Shown here piece by piece: positions 25,090-33,516 of a DNA stretch of 64,000 nucleotides. Made by a program: the position numbers and the translations under genes. Below the pieces are notes generated by a model. It made no database searches and was not told the DNA's origin. It saw only the letters and a program-made list of their open reading frames with translations. The stretch comes from JAFKFH01 sp017307375 (lineage in GTDB: Bacteria > Pseudomonadota > Alphaproteobacteria > Ferrovibrionales > Ferrovibrionaceae): positions 7,085,051 through 7,149,050 of the forward strand of contig OZ245874.1 in the NCBI GenBank assembly GCA_965229335.1, given 5' to 3'. How positions within the stretch are numbered: position 1 is the stretch's first letter; the number at the start of each line of letters is the position of its first letter.

Positions 25090-28000
25090 GTGGCGGGGAT
25101 GGATGGCTTGAACAGTCCGGCAGATCCAATCGGCACCTCCTTTCTCGCCGGCGGCGGCGAGATGGGCGCCGCGATGCGGGCAAAGGACTGGGCCGCCACC
25201 CCGCTCGGCCCGGCCGAGAACTGGCCGCAAGCGCTGAAGACCGTCATCCGCATCATGCTGTCGTCGCGCTATGCGATGTGGATGGCCTGGGGCCCCGACC
25301 TCACCTTCTTCTGCAACGACGCCTATCGGCCGACCCTCGGGGTCAAGCATGGCTGGGCCCTCGGCACCTCCGCCCGCAAGGTCTGGGCGGAAATCTGGAA
25401 GGATATCGGCCCCCGCATCGACAAGGTGCTGGCCACCGGGGAAGCGACCTGGGACGAGGGGCTGCTGCTGTTCCTGCAGCGCGCCGGCTATCCGGAGGAG
25501 ACCTACCACACCTTTTCCTACAGTCCGGTCGCCGACGACGCCGGGCAGATCGCCGGCATGCTCTGCGTCGTCACCGAAGTGACCGAGCGGGTGATCGGCG
25601 AGCGGCGCCTTGCGCTGCTGCGGGAACTGTCGGGCGAACTGGCAGGCATCAATGCGATGGCACGGCTGCCCAATGCGTTGCGGCGGGCGTTTTCCACCGA
25701 CATCTCCGACCTGCCGTTTACCCTTACCTACCTGCTTGAGGACGACGGGCGGCGGGCACGGCTTGCCTGCGCCACCGGCGTCGCCGCCGATACCGCGCTG
25801 AGCCCGGCGGAGGCCGTACCCGGCGAGGCGGCCTGGCCGGGATCGGTACTGCAGGGCCCGTCGCGCACCCTGCCGCTGCCGGCTGCCACGCTGCCGGCGC
25901 CTGCCGGCTGGGATGCGCCGCCCCATGCGGCGATGGTGCTGCCGCTGGCGGCACAAGGCCAGGACGGGCCCGCCGGTTTCCTGATCGCCGGGCTGAACCC
26001 GTTCTGCGCGGTCGACGAGGCCTATGCCGGCTTTCTCGACCTCGTCGCCGGCCAGGTCGCGGCAAGTCTCGGCAACATCAAGGCCTACGAGGAGGAGCGC
26101 AAGCGGGCCGAGGCGCTGGCCGAGATCGACCGGGCCAAGACCGCCTTCTTCTCGAATGTCAGCCACGAGTTCCGCACGCCGCTGACGCTGATGCTGGGGC
26201 CGCTGGAAGAAATGCTGGTCGCGGCGGGCCCCGGTGATCGCGAGCGGCTCGAGGCAGCCCATCGCAACGGCCTGCGCCTGCTGAAGCTCGTCAACTCGCT
26301 GCTCGACTTCTCGCGCATCGAGGCCGGTCGCGCGCAGGCCGCCTTCGTCGAGACCGATCTGGGCGCCTACACCGCCGAACTGGCGGCCAACTTCCGCTCG
26401 GCGATGGAGAAGGCCGGGCTGGCCTTCCGCGTCGATTGCCCGGCGCCGCTTGCCGTCCATGTCGATCGCGACATGTGGGAAACCGTCGTCCTCAACCTGC
26501 TGTCGAACGCCTTCAAGTTCACCTTCGACGGCGAGGTCGCGGTGGCGCTGCGCCCGTCGACGGACGGCCGTGCGGCGGTGCTCACCGTTACCGATACCGG
26601 CACCGGCATCGCCGCCGACCAGATTGCCCACCTGTTCGAACGGTTTCATCGGGTCGAGGGGGCCCCCGGGCGCAGTTTCGAAGGGTCGGGCATCGGCCTG
26701 GCGCTGGTGCGCGAGCTGGTGCGGCTGCATGGCGGCACGATCACCGCCGATTCGAGCCCGGGCCGTGGCACCTGCTTTACCGTGACCCTGCCGCTGGGCA
26801 CCGCGCATCTGCCGGCTGAGCGGTTGGTCCGCGATGCGGCCACGCGCCCTCAGGGCCCGGGCCGGGCGCGCGCCTATGTCGAGGAGGCGCTGCGCTGGCT
26901 GCCCCGCGACGGCGCGAGCGACGAGGAGACGATGTTCGCCGCGGTGGGCGCCGCCGGATCGGCGTCCGGTCCCCCCGGCACCGGCGAGCGCATCCTGCTG
27001 GCCGACGACAATGCCGACATGCGCGACTACATCAGCCGGTTGCTGCGCGGGGCCGGCTATTCGGTCGAGGCCGTCGGCACCGGCGGGGCGGCGCTGGCCG
27101 CCGCGCGCGCCGTCGCGCCGGATCTGGTGCTGAGCGACGTGATGATGCCGGGGCTGGACGGCTTCGGCCTGCTGCGGGCGCTGCGGGCGGACGCGACGCT
27201 CAGGCGCATCCCCGTGCTGCTGCTGTCGGCGCGGGCCGGCGACGAGGCGCGCATCGAGGGCCTGGAGGCGGGCGCCGACGATTATCTGACCAAGCCGTTC
27301 TCGGCGCGCGAGATGATCGCGAGGGTCGCCTCTAACCTGCAACTGGCGGCGATCCGCCGCCAGGCCGAGACGGCACTGGAGGAAGAGGCCCGCACGCTGG
27401 AAATCCTGAACCGGATCGGCACGACGATCGCCGGCGAACTCGATCTCGAACGCGCGGTCCAGACGGTCACCGATGCCGCGACCGCGCTGACCGGCGCGGC
27501 CTTCGGCGCCTTCTTCTACAACGTTCTCGACGACGCCGGCGCGCGCTACACCCTCTACACGATTTCGGGCGTGCCGCGTTCGGCGTTCGAGCAATTCCCG
27601 ATGCCGCGCAACACCGCCGTGTTCGCCCCGACCTTCGACGGTGTCGGCGTGGTGCGCTCGGACGATATCCTGGCCGATCCGCGCTATGGCCGGAACGCTC
27701 CGTACCGGGGGATGCCCGACGGGCACCTGCCGGTGCGCAGCTACCTTTCCATGCCCGTGGTCTCGCGCAACGGCGAGGTGCTGGGCGGCCTCTTCTTCGG
27801 CCACCCCGAGCCGGCACGGTTCACCGACCGGGCCGAACGGCTGGTGATCGGGATCGCCGCCCAGGCCGCCATCGCCATCGACAATGCGCGGCTCTACCAG
27901 GCCGCCCAGGCCGAGATCGCCCAGCGCCGCAAGACCGAGGCGGAACTGCGCCAGGCCGAGCTGGCCCAGTTCCGCCTGAACGAGATACTGGAAGCGCGGG

Positions 28001-29631
28001 TGGCCGAGCGGACGGCCGAGCTGAGCCGCACCAACGAGCAGCTGCGCATCGAGGCGGCAGAGCGGGAGCGGGTCGAGCAGGCGCTGCGCCAGTCGCAGAA
28101 GATGGAGGCGATCGGCCAGCTGACCGGCGGGGTCGCCCACGACTTCAACAACCTGCTGACCATCATCATCGGCAATCTTGAAACGCTGCAGCGGCAGTAC
28201 GCGCGGGAACACACCGATATCGGCCGGGTGAAGCGTGCCGCGGAAAATGCCTTCCGCGGCGCCCAGCGCGCCGCCGCGCTGACCCAGCGGCTCCTGGCCT
28301 TCTCGCGCCGCCAGCCGCTGGCGCCGCGCCCGGTCGACGTCAACAAGCTGGTCGCCACGATGTCGGACCTGCTGCGCCGGACGCTCGGCGAAGGCATCGC
28401 CATCGAGACCGTGCTGGCGGGCGGGCTGTGGCGGACCCATGCCGACCCCAACCAGCTCGAAAGCGCGATCCTCAACCTGGCGGTCAATGCCCGCGACGCG
28501 ATGCCCGGAGGCGGCCGGCTGACGATCGAAACGGCCAATGCCTATCTCGACGAAGGTTATGCCGCGTTCCAGGCCGAGGTCGTACCCGGCCAGTACATCG
28601 TCATCGCGATCAGCGATACCGGCACCGGCATGACGCGCGAGGTCGTCGCCCAGGCCTTCGAGCCGTTCTTCACGACCAAGGGGGTCGGGCACGGCACCGG
28701 CCTGGGGCTGAGCCAGGTCTACGGCTTCGTCAAGCAGACCGGCGGCCACGTGAAGATCTATTCGGAGGTCGGCCAGGGCACGACGGTCAAGATCTACCTG
28801 CCGCGACTGCTGGGCGAGGTCGAGGACGACGAGGACGTCGAGAGCGCGGCTGCAACGACAGTCCATCCGGTGTCCGAACTGATCCTGGTCGTCGAGGATG
28901 ACGACGACGTCCGCGCCCACTCGGTCGACATCCTGACCGAGATCGGCTATCGCGTGGTGCAGGCACAGAACGGGGCCGCGGCGCTCGACATCATCGATCA
29001 TCGCGACGATATCGCCCTGCTGTTCACCGATGTCGGGCTGCCCGGCGGCATGAACGGCCGCCAGCTGGCCGAGGCGGCGCAGGCACGGCTGCCGGGTCTC
29101 AAGGTCCTCTTCACCACCGGCTATGCCCGCAACGCGATCGTCCATGACGGGCGGCTCGACCCGGGCGTGCAGCTCATCACCAAACCATTCACGTATGCCG
29201 CATTGTCGGCAAAGGTCAGGGACATGCTCGATATCGAAGCCGGTGCGTCCGTCATCCTCGTCGTCGAGGATGACCCCCTGGTGCGCATGGTGATGGCCGA
29301 AACGCTCGCCGGGCTGGGTGCCCGGGTCGAGGAGGCGGCAACCGCAACCGAGGCGATCGCCAAGGCGCGGCTCCTGGGCAGCCGGCTTGCCGCCGCGATC
29401 GTCGATCTTGGGCTGCCCGATCGCAAGGGCGACGGGCTGGCCCAGGAATTGCGCGCCATGCAAGCCCGGCTGCCGATCATCGTCGCCTCGGGCTATGGCC
29501 AGGGCGATCTGCAGGCAAGGCTGGGCCAGGATCCGCTGATCAGCTTCCTGCCCAAGCCCTACGACGCCGATCAGATCGCGACCCATCTGCAACGGCTCGG
29601 CATCGCCGGACTCGCGCTTGCGGCGCCGTGA
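25090..29631 (+). CDS. Double hybrid sensor histidine kinase, 1513 residues
   Basis: A cytosolic multidomain kinase. In order: a PAS-like domain (about 30-175), a GAF-like region (about 180-330), a first HisKA/HATPase core with His359 in SNVSHEFRTPL, and a receiver with Asp683. Then come a second GAF (about 768-934), coiled coil, a second HisKA/HATPase core with His1017 in GGVAHDFNNLL, and two receivers with Asp1314 and Asp1439. N-boxes and G-boxes of both ATPase domains look intact (LLSNAFKF, GSGIGLALV; LAVNARDAM, GTGLGLS). No membrane segment is seen. GTG 25090 and ATG 25099 are alternative starts. It ends 107 bases before nepR, suggesting a link to the general stress response. Confidence 0.88.
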   Translation: MAGMDGLNSPADPIGTSFLAGGGEMGAAMRAKDWAATPLGPAENWPQALKTVIRIMLSSRYAMWMAWGPDLTFFCNDAYRPTLGVKHGWALGTSARKVWAEIWKDIGPRIDKVLATGEATWDEGLLLFLQRAGYPEETYHTFSYSPVADDAGQIAGMLCVVTEVTERVIGERRLALLRELSGELAGINAMARLPNALRRAFSTDISDLPFTLTYLLEDDGRRARLACATGVAADTALSPAEAVPGEAAWPGSVLQGPSRTLPLPAATLPAPAGWDAPPHAAMVLPLAAQGQDGPAGFLIAGLNPFCAVDEAYAGFLDLVAGQVAASLGNIKAYEEERKRAEALAEIDRAKTAFFSNVSHEFRTPLTLMLGPLEEMLVAAGPGDRERLEAAHRNGLRLLKLVNSLLDFSRIEAGRAQAAFVETDLGAYTAELAANFRSAMEKAGLAFRVDCPAPLAVHVDRDMWETVVLNLLSNAFKFTFDGEVAVALRPSTDGRAAVLTVTDTGTGIAADQIAHLFERFHRVEGAPGRSFEGSGIGLALVRELVRLHGGTITADSSPGRGTCFTVTLPLGTAHLPAERLVRDAATRPQGPGRARAYVEEALRWLPRDGASDEETMFAAVGAAGSASGPPGTGERILLADDNADMRDYISRLLRGAGYSVEAVGTGGAALAAARAVAPDLVLSDVMMPGLDGFGLLRALRADATLRRIPVLLLSARAGDEARIEGLEAGADDYLTKPFSAREMIARVASNLQLAAIRRQAETALEEEARTLEILNRIGTTIAGELDLERAVQTVTDAATALTGAAFGAFFYNVLDDAGARYTLYTISGVPRSAFEQFPMPRNTAVFAPTFDGVGVVRSDDILADPRYGRNAPYRGMPDGHLPVRSYLSMPVVSRNGEVLGGLFFGHPEPARFTDRAERLVIGIAAQAAIAIDNARLYQAAQAEIAQRRKTEAELRQAELAQFRLNEILEARVAERTAELSRTNEQLRIEAAERERVEQALRQSQKMEAIGQLTGGVAHDFNNLLTIIIGNLETLQRQYAREHTDIGRVKRAAENAFRGAQRAAALTQRLLAFSRRQPLAPRPVDVNKLVATMSDLLRRTLGEGIAIETVLAGGLWRTHADPNQLESAILNLAVNARDAMPGGGRLTIETANAYLDEGYAAFQAEVVPGQYIVIAISDTGTGMTREVVAQAFEPFFTTKGVGHGTGLGLSQVYGFVKQTGGHVKIYSEVGQGTTVKIYLPRLLGEVEDDEDVESAAATTVHPVSELILVVEDDDDVRAHSVDILTEIGYRVVQAQNGAAALDIIDHRDDIALLFTDVGLPGGMNGRQLAEAAQARLPGLKVLFTTGYARNAIVHDGRLDPGVQLITKPFTYAALSAKVRDMLDIEAGASVILVVEDDPLVRMVMAETLAGLGARVEEAATATEAIAKARLLGSRLAAAIVDLGLPDRKGDGLAQELRAMQARLPIIVASGYGQGDLQARLGQDPLISFLPKPYDADQIATHLQRLGIAGLALAAP

Positions 29632-29639
29632 CATTTTTG

Positions 29640-29665
29640 GGAACCTTCGGGTCGTATGGGCGGTT
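29640..29665 (+). promoter_or_regulatory. EcfG-type promoter of nepR
   Basis: GGAAC at 29640-29644, a 17-base spacer and GGTT at 29662-29665 match the GGAAC-N16/17-CGTT consensus of the general stress sigma factor with one change in the -10. A T-tract immediately precedes it, as in the ecfG promoter. Confidence 0.6.
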
Positions 29666-29738
29666 GGAAGTCTGCCGCCTTCCGCGCCGGATGGCTGGCC
29701 CCTTTCACGTCCGTTGAGCATGGCTTAAGACGCAAATC

Positions 29739-29948
29739 ATGGCAGAGTCTCGCAAGCCCGCGACGGACAAGCGCCCGGTGGCCTCGGCCGAGGGACCGGC
29801 GGATCCGGTCGTCCCCACCGTCGATGCAGGCGCCAACGACTGGCTGTCGCGCGGCCTGCGCGACCTGTTTCAGGAAACCGCCGAGGAGCCGTTGCCCGAC
29901 AGTTTCCTGAAACTGATCGAGGAACTCGAGCGCAAGAACCGGAACTGA
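29739..29948 (+). CDS. nepR: Anti-sigma factor NepR
   Basis: NepR binds and holds EcfG inactive until phosphorylated PhyR displaces it. The 69-residue protein has a disordered N-terminus (about 1-32) and the NepR core with LSRGLRDLFQETAEEPLPD followed by FLKLIEELE, where the EPLP(D/E) turn between two helices is diagnostic. It is separated from ecfG by phyR on the opposite strand, whereas nepR and ecfG are usually adjacent. An EcfG-type promoter lies about 75 bases upstream. Confidence 0.92.
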   Translation: MAESRKPATDKRPVASAEGPADPVVPTVDAGANDWLSRGLRDLFQETAEEPLPDSFLKLIEELERKNRN

Positions 29949-29982
29949 GTCGAGGCAGCGCCGCTCGCGCGCACGCGCCATG

Positions 29983-30010
29983 AAAAAAGGCCGGGGTCGA
30001 CCCGGCCTTT
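29983..30010 (-). terminator. Bidirectional terminator between nepR and phyR
   Basis: A ten-pair stem (29986-29995 with 30001-30010) closes a five-base loop. On the minus strand it is followed by six T, a good intrinsic terminator for phyR; on the plus strand the T-run is TTTCT, a weaker one for nepR. Confidence 0.75.
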
Positions 30011-30030
30011 CTGCTGTCCGCCCGGCTGCC

Positions 30031-30840
30031 TCAGCCTGCCTTGTCGACGGCTTCCGGCGGCGGGTTGAAGAACAATGCCTGGCTGACCGCCGCCTTGACC
30101 GAGTCGGCCAGAAACGGCTTGGTGATGAGGAAGGTCGGCTCGGGCCGCTCGCCCGTCAGTAGCCGTTCCGGATAGGCGGTGATGAAGATGACCGGGACCG
30201 GCCCGCCGGTGCGGATGTCGCGCACGGCATCGATGCCTGAGGAATCGTCGGCCAGCTGGATATCGGCCAGGATCAGGCCGGGCTGGTGACGGCGTGCGAT
30301 CTTGACCGCCTCGTCGCGGGTGGTGGCGATCGGCAACACGGTATGGCCGAGTTCCTGGACGATCGCCGACAGGTCCAGGGCGATGACCGGCTCGTCCTCG
30401 ATGATCAGGATCTCGGTGGCGAGTCCGGCCGACAACTCATCCATAGCCTGCGCGAAATGCCGCTGCGCCTCGTCGGCGGTACAGCCGAGGATGACAGCCG
30501 CCTCCTGCGTCGAGAAGCCTTCGAGCGAGACGAGGAGCAAGACCTGGCGGTGCTGTGGCACGAGGGCCCGCAGCCTCAGGTCGACGTTGCGGCGTTCTTC
30601 CCAGCCTTCGGCCGGGGCATCGTCGCTGTCGACCATCAGGCTTGCCCACATCTCGTGGAACAGCCGGTAGAGGCCCAGGCGCGACGACGCCTTCGCCAGG
30701 ACATCGGGCTGGGCCACCGCCGCTTCGAGCGTCGCCCGCACATAGGCGTCGCCCGACTTCTGGTTGCCGGTCAAGGCCCGAGCATAACGGCGCAGAAAGG
30801 GAAGATAGCCGACGATCTGCTGCGCCTGCGCCTGAGTCAT
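30031..30840 (-). CDS. phyR: General stress response anti-anti-sigma factor PhyR
   Basis: PhyR has an EcfG-like sigma domain (residues about 1-138, with QHRQVLLLVSLEGFSTQEAA) fused to a C-terminal receiver. The receiver has IIEDEPVIALDL, phospho-acceptor Asp193 in LILADIQLAD, and the FATGUY-type segment FITAYPERLLTGE before TKPF. When phosphorylated it binds NepR and frees EcfG. 269 residues is full length. It is transcribed toward nepR and divergently from ecfG, with EcfG-type promoters facing both ways in the shared 305-base gap. Confidence 0.95.
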   Translation of the reverse strand: MTQAQAQQIVGYLPFLRRYARALTGNQKSGDAYVRATLEAAVAQPDVLAKASSRLGLYRLFHEMWASLMVDSDDAPAEGWEERRNVDLRLRALVPQHRQVLLLVSLEGFSTQEAAVILGCTADEAQRHFAQAMDELSAGLATEILIIEDEPVIALDLSAIVQELGHTVLPIATTRDEAVKIARRHQPGLILADIQLADDSSGIDAVRDIRTGGPVPVIFITAYPERLLTGERPEPTFLITKPFLADSVKAAVSQALFFNPPPEAVDKAG

Positions 30841-30946
30841 TCTGCCAATCTCCTGCTCAATCGACCCCCCAAGCGGTCATTTTCGGCGCAACCCGGTAGC
30901 CATCGCCCGTCGACGGCAGACCGCACGCCCGTGTAACGGCCAGAAT

Positions 30947-30972
30947 AACCATGGAGCGATAGATCCGGTTCC
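30947..30972 (-). promoter_or_regulatory. EcfG-type promoter of phyR
   Basis: On the minus strand GGAAC (30972-30968) and GGTT (30950-30947) are separated by 17 bases, about 100 bases before the phyR start. The same spacing and the same G in the first -10 position are found at nepR. Confidence 0.5.
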
Positions 30973-31004
30973 GAACTTAGCGCATTTCCCGCGCGGATTT
31001 TTTG

Positions 31005-31030
31005 GGAACCGAACAATGGGGTCGGGCGTA
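31005..31030 (+). promoter_or_regulatory. EcfG-type promoter of ecfG
   Basis: GGAAC at 31005-31009, a 17-base spacer and CGTA at 31027-31030 match the EcfG consensus with one change. Seven T (30998-31003 region, TTTTTT then GGGAACC) precede it as in the nepR promoter. The predicted leader is about 108 bases. The remainder of the 30841-31145 gap shows no gene. Confidence 0.6.
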
Positions 31031-31145
31031 TAGTACTGCGCATCGGGTCCCGGCGGGGATCGCGATGCCATGAAAAGGACCGTTCGCGCACGACGCTGGA
31101 TGCCGCGGACGGTTGCAGGCAGTCGCGGAACAAGGGGATGAGGAC

Positions 31146-31799
31146 ATGGCAGTGACCGGAAATCTTGCGGCGAAGTGCGACGTCGGCCAGGCCGACCGCC
31201 TTGTCGAAAAGGGCTGCCTGACCGAGAAAGACTTCAAGGCCGAACTGGTCACCCATCTTTCGGCGGTCCGCGCGCTGGCACGCTCGCTGTGCGGCGGGAC
31301 GGCGCTGGCCGACGACCTGACCCAGGAAGCGCTGATCAAGGCCTGGGCCAGCCGCGATTCCTTCGCCGCGGGCACCAACATGCGCGCCTGGCTGTGCACC
31401 ATCCTGCGCAACGTGTTCTATTCCCATATCCGTCGCCATGCCCGCGAGATCCAGGATGTCGAGGGCGTCCACGCCGGCAAGCTGGTGGCGCAGCCCGAGC
31501 AGCAGGGGCATGTCGAACTGCAGGATCTCGCCGAGGCGATGCAGCGCCTGCCGGATGACCAGCGCGAAGCGCTGATCCTGGTCGCGGCCGCCGGCTTCTC
31601 GTATGAGGAGGCCGCCGATATCTGCGGTTGCGCGGTCGGCACGATCAAGAGCCGGGTTTCGCGGGCACGGCAGACCCTGTTGCAGATGTTCGAGGGCGTC
31701 GATTCCGGCACACGGGCGACACATCCCCGCATCAGCGCCGCCTCGCTGACCGCGATGATGCAGGCGTCGGTCCCGACGGGCGTGCGCTACCGTAACTGA
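31146..31799 (+). CDS. ecfG: General stress response sigma factor EcfG
   Basis: This 217-residue ECF sigma factor should recognise GGAAC-type promoters. The sigma2 region covers about residues 30-95 (HLSAVRALARSLCG, ADDLTQEALIKAW, NMRAWLCTILRNVFY). The sigma4 region covers about 125-180 (RLPDDQREALILVAAAGFS, CGCAVGTIKSRVSRAR). ATG 31146 is the start, three bases after GAGG; an upstream in-frame TTG is less likely. It lies ten bases before a sensor kinase on the same strand, so the two are probably co-transcribed. Confidence 0.93.
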   Translation: MAVTGNLAAKCDVGQADRLVEKGCLTEKDFKAELVTHLSAVRALARSLCGGTALADDLTQEALIKAWASRDSFAAGTNMRAWLCTILRNVFYSHIRRHAREIQDVEGVHAGKLVAQPEQQGHVELQDLAEAMQRLPDDQREALILVAAAGFSYEEAADICGCAVGTIKSRVSRARQTLLQMFEGVDSGTRATHPRISAASLTAMMQASVPTGVRYRN

Positions 31800-31809
31800 T
31801 TCCGCCATC

Positions 31810-33492
31810 ATGGTGTGGCGGGCGCAGCCCCTCCGCACGCGGCTGATCATCGCGCTCGCCGTCACCCTCGCCCCGCTGGCGATGCTCGGGATCGTCCGGG
31901 CGGTGATCGACTATCGCGAGGACCGCGCGACGGCGGAGCGCAATCTGGTCGAGCAGACCAGCCTGCTGACGCGCGAGCATCAGCGGGTCCTGGGGGCCAC
32001 CGCCCGCATCCTGTCGCTTCTGGCCGCCGATGCCGACATCCGCGGATTGCGCGCGGACGCGTGCGACGCCACGCTACGCGATGCGGTGGCGACGCTGAAG
32101 GAATATCGGATGGCGATCGTCGCCGGGCCGGACGGCGTGATCCGCTGCCGCAGCGATGCCGGCCGCCCGGTTGGTCCGGCCGGCAACTGGCGCTGGTTTC
32201 AGGATGCCCTTGCCGAGCGCCGCCTGATCGTCTCGTCGATCTTCCAGAGCCCGGCGCTGCAGGATCGCACCCTGGTCGCGGCCCTGCCGATGCTGGACGC
32301 AGACCGGGCAGTCACCGGTGTGGTCGCGCTTTATTTCGATCTCGGCGCCCTTCTCGGGGCCTCCTCCGCCGGTCGCATGACCCCGGATACCTCGCTGACG
32401 CTGATGGATGCCCAGGGCGGCCGTCTGTTGCTGGCCGGTGCCCCGCTCGACCTGGGGGCCGAGGCGCAGGCGGCGCTGGTCCGCACCGCCGGCAGCGAGG
32501 AAGCCGCGCTGGCGATGGTCCGCGACAGTGGCGGCCACGACCTGGTGATCGCGGTGACGAGCCTGGTGCCGCAGCGGCTCTATGCCGCGATGGCACGCGA
32601 CGTCGACGCGATCCTCAAGCCGTTGCGGGCCAAGCTGGCGATGAATCTCGCGGTCCTGCTGGCGATCTGGCTGGTGGCGGTGCTGGCCATCGGGGCGATG
32701 ACCCACCGGATGATCGTGCGCTGGATCCTGCATCTGCGCAACGCGACGACCGACTACATCGCCGGGCGGCCGGTCGCCCGCACCACCGGGCTCGACGACG
32801 CGCCGCTCGAACTGCGCGAGCTCGGCACCTCGATCATGGAAATGATGGATGTCTCCGACCGGCGCGGCGACGACCTCAAGGAGGCCATCGCGCATCGCGA
32901 CCAGATGATCAAGGAGATCCATCATCGCGTGCGCAACAACCTGCAGATCATCGCCAGCCTGCTCAACCTGCAGACCCGGACGGTGACCGAGCCGGCGGCG
33001 CGCGAGACCCTGCTGGCGCTGCGCACGCGCATCAATGCGCTGGCCCTGATCCACCGCAATCTCTACGAGAACCACGACCTGCAGCTGGTCGATCTCGACG
33101 CTTTCCTGCCGATGCTGTGCAACCAGTTGCAGGACCTGTCGGCGGCGGGGAAGCGCCATGTCGCGATCCGCACGGCGGTACCGCGGCTGAGCGTGCCGGC
33201 CGATGCGGCCGTGACCCTGTCGATGCTGCTGACTGAGATCGTTTCCAGCACGGTCAAGCAGCTCAGCCCCGGCGACACCGCACCCGCCGCGATCGCCGTC
33301 GAATTGTCGCCGGCCGCCGCCGGCCGCCAGCGGCTGACCGTATCGGCCGACGGCATCGTCGATCCCTTCGGATTCCCGGACAGCCTTAGCCGCCAGCTGA
33401 TCGAAGGTTACGTCCGCCAGCTGGGCGGCACGATCGACGCCCGGGACGCCGGCGCCACGACCATCGTCATCGAGGTCGCCAAGCTGGCCTGA
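31810..33492 (+). CDS. HisKA_2 sensor kinase with degenerate ATP-binding domain
   Basis: A 560-residue membrane sensor: TM1 about residues 10-30, a periplasmic Cache-like domain about 31-275, TM2 about 277-300, a HAMP-like linker, then HisKA_2 with the HRXXN motif (His372 in EIHHRVRNNLQIIASLL). The catalytic domain is eroded. In the N-box the Mg-binding Asn expected four residues after Glu476 is Ser480 (TEIVSSTVKQ), and the G-box DNGxG reads ADGIVD. Kinases of this class usually feed PhyR. Loss of ATP-binding residues suggests a pseudokinase, phosphatase or partner-dependent role. Confidence 0.85.
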   Translation: MVWRAQPLRTRLIIALAVTLAPLAMLGIVRAVIDYREDRATAERNLVEQTSLLTREHQRVLGATARILSLLAADADIRGLRADACDATLRDAVATLKEYRMAIVAGPDGVIRCRSDAGRPVGPAGNWRWFQDALAERRLIVSSIFQSPALQDRTLVAALPMLDADRAVTGVVALYFDLGALLGASSAGRMTPDTSLTLMDAQGGRLLLAGAPLDLGAEAQAALVRTAGSEEAALAMVRDSGGHDLVIAVTSLVPQRLYAAMARDVDAILKPLRAKLAMNLAVLLAIWLVAVLAIGAMTHRMIVRWILHLRNATTDYIAGRPVARTTGLDDAPLELRELGTSIMEMMDVSDRRGDDLKEAIAHRDQMIKEIHHRVRNNLQIIASLLNLQTRTVTEPAARETLLALRTRINALALIHRNLYENHDLQLVDLDAFLPMLCNQLQDLSAAGKRHVAIRTAVPRLSVPADAAVTLSMLLTEIVSSTVKQLSPGDTAPAAIAVELSPAAAGRQRLTVSADGIVDPFGFPDSLSRQLIEGYVRQLGGTIDARDAGATTIVIEVAKLA

Positions 33493-33516
33493 ACCCCGGC
33501 CGGCGCCCGCGGCAGG

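Noticed and set aside
24901..29721. Minus-strand open frame of about 1600 codons
   Set aside because: It is a GC-rich shadow of the double kinase gene, with His/Gln/Asp-rich composition and no domains.
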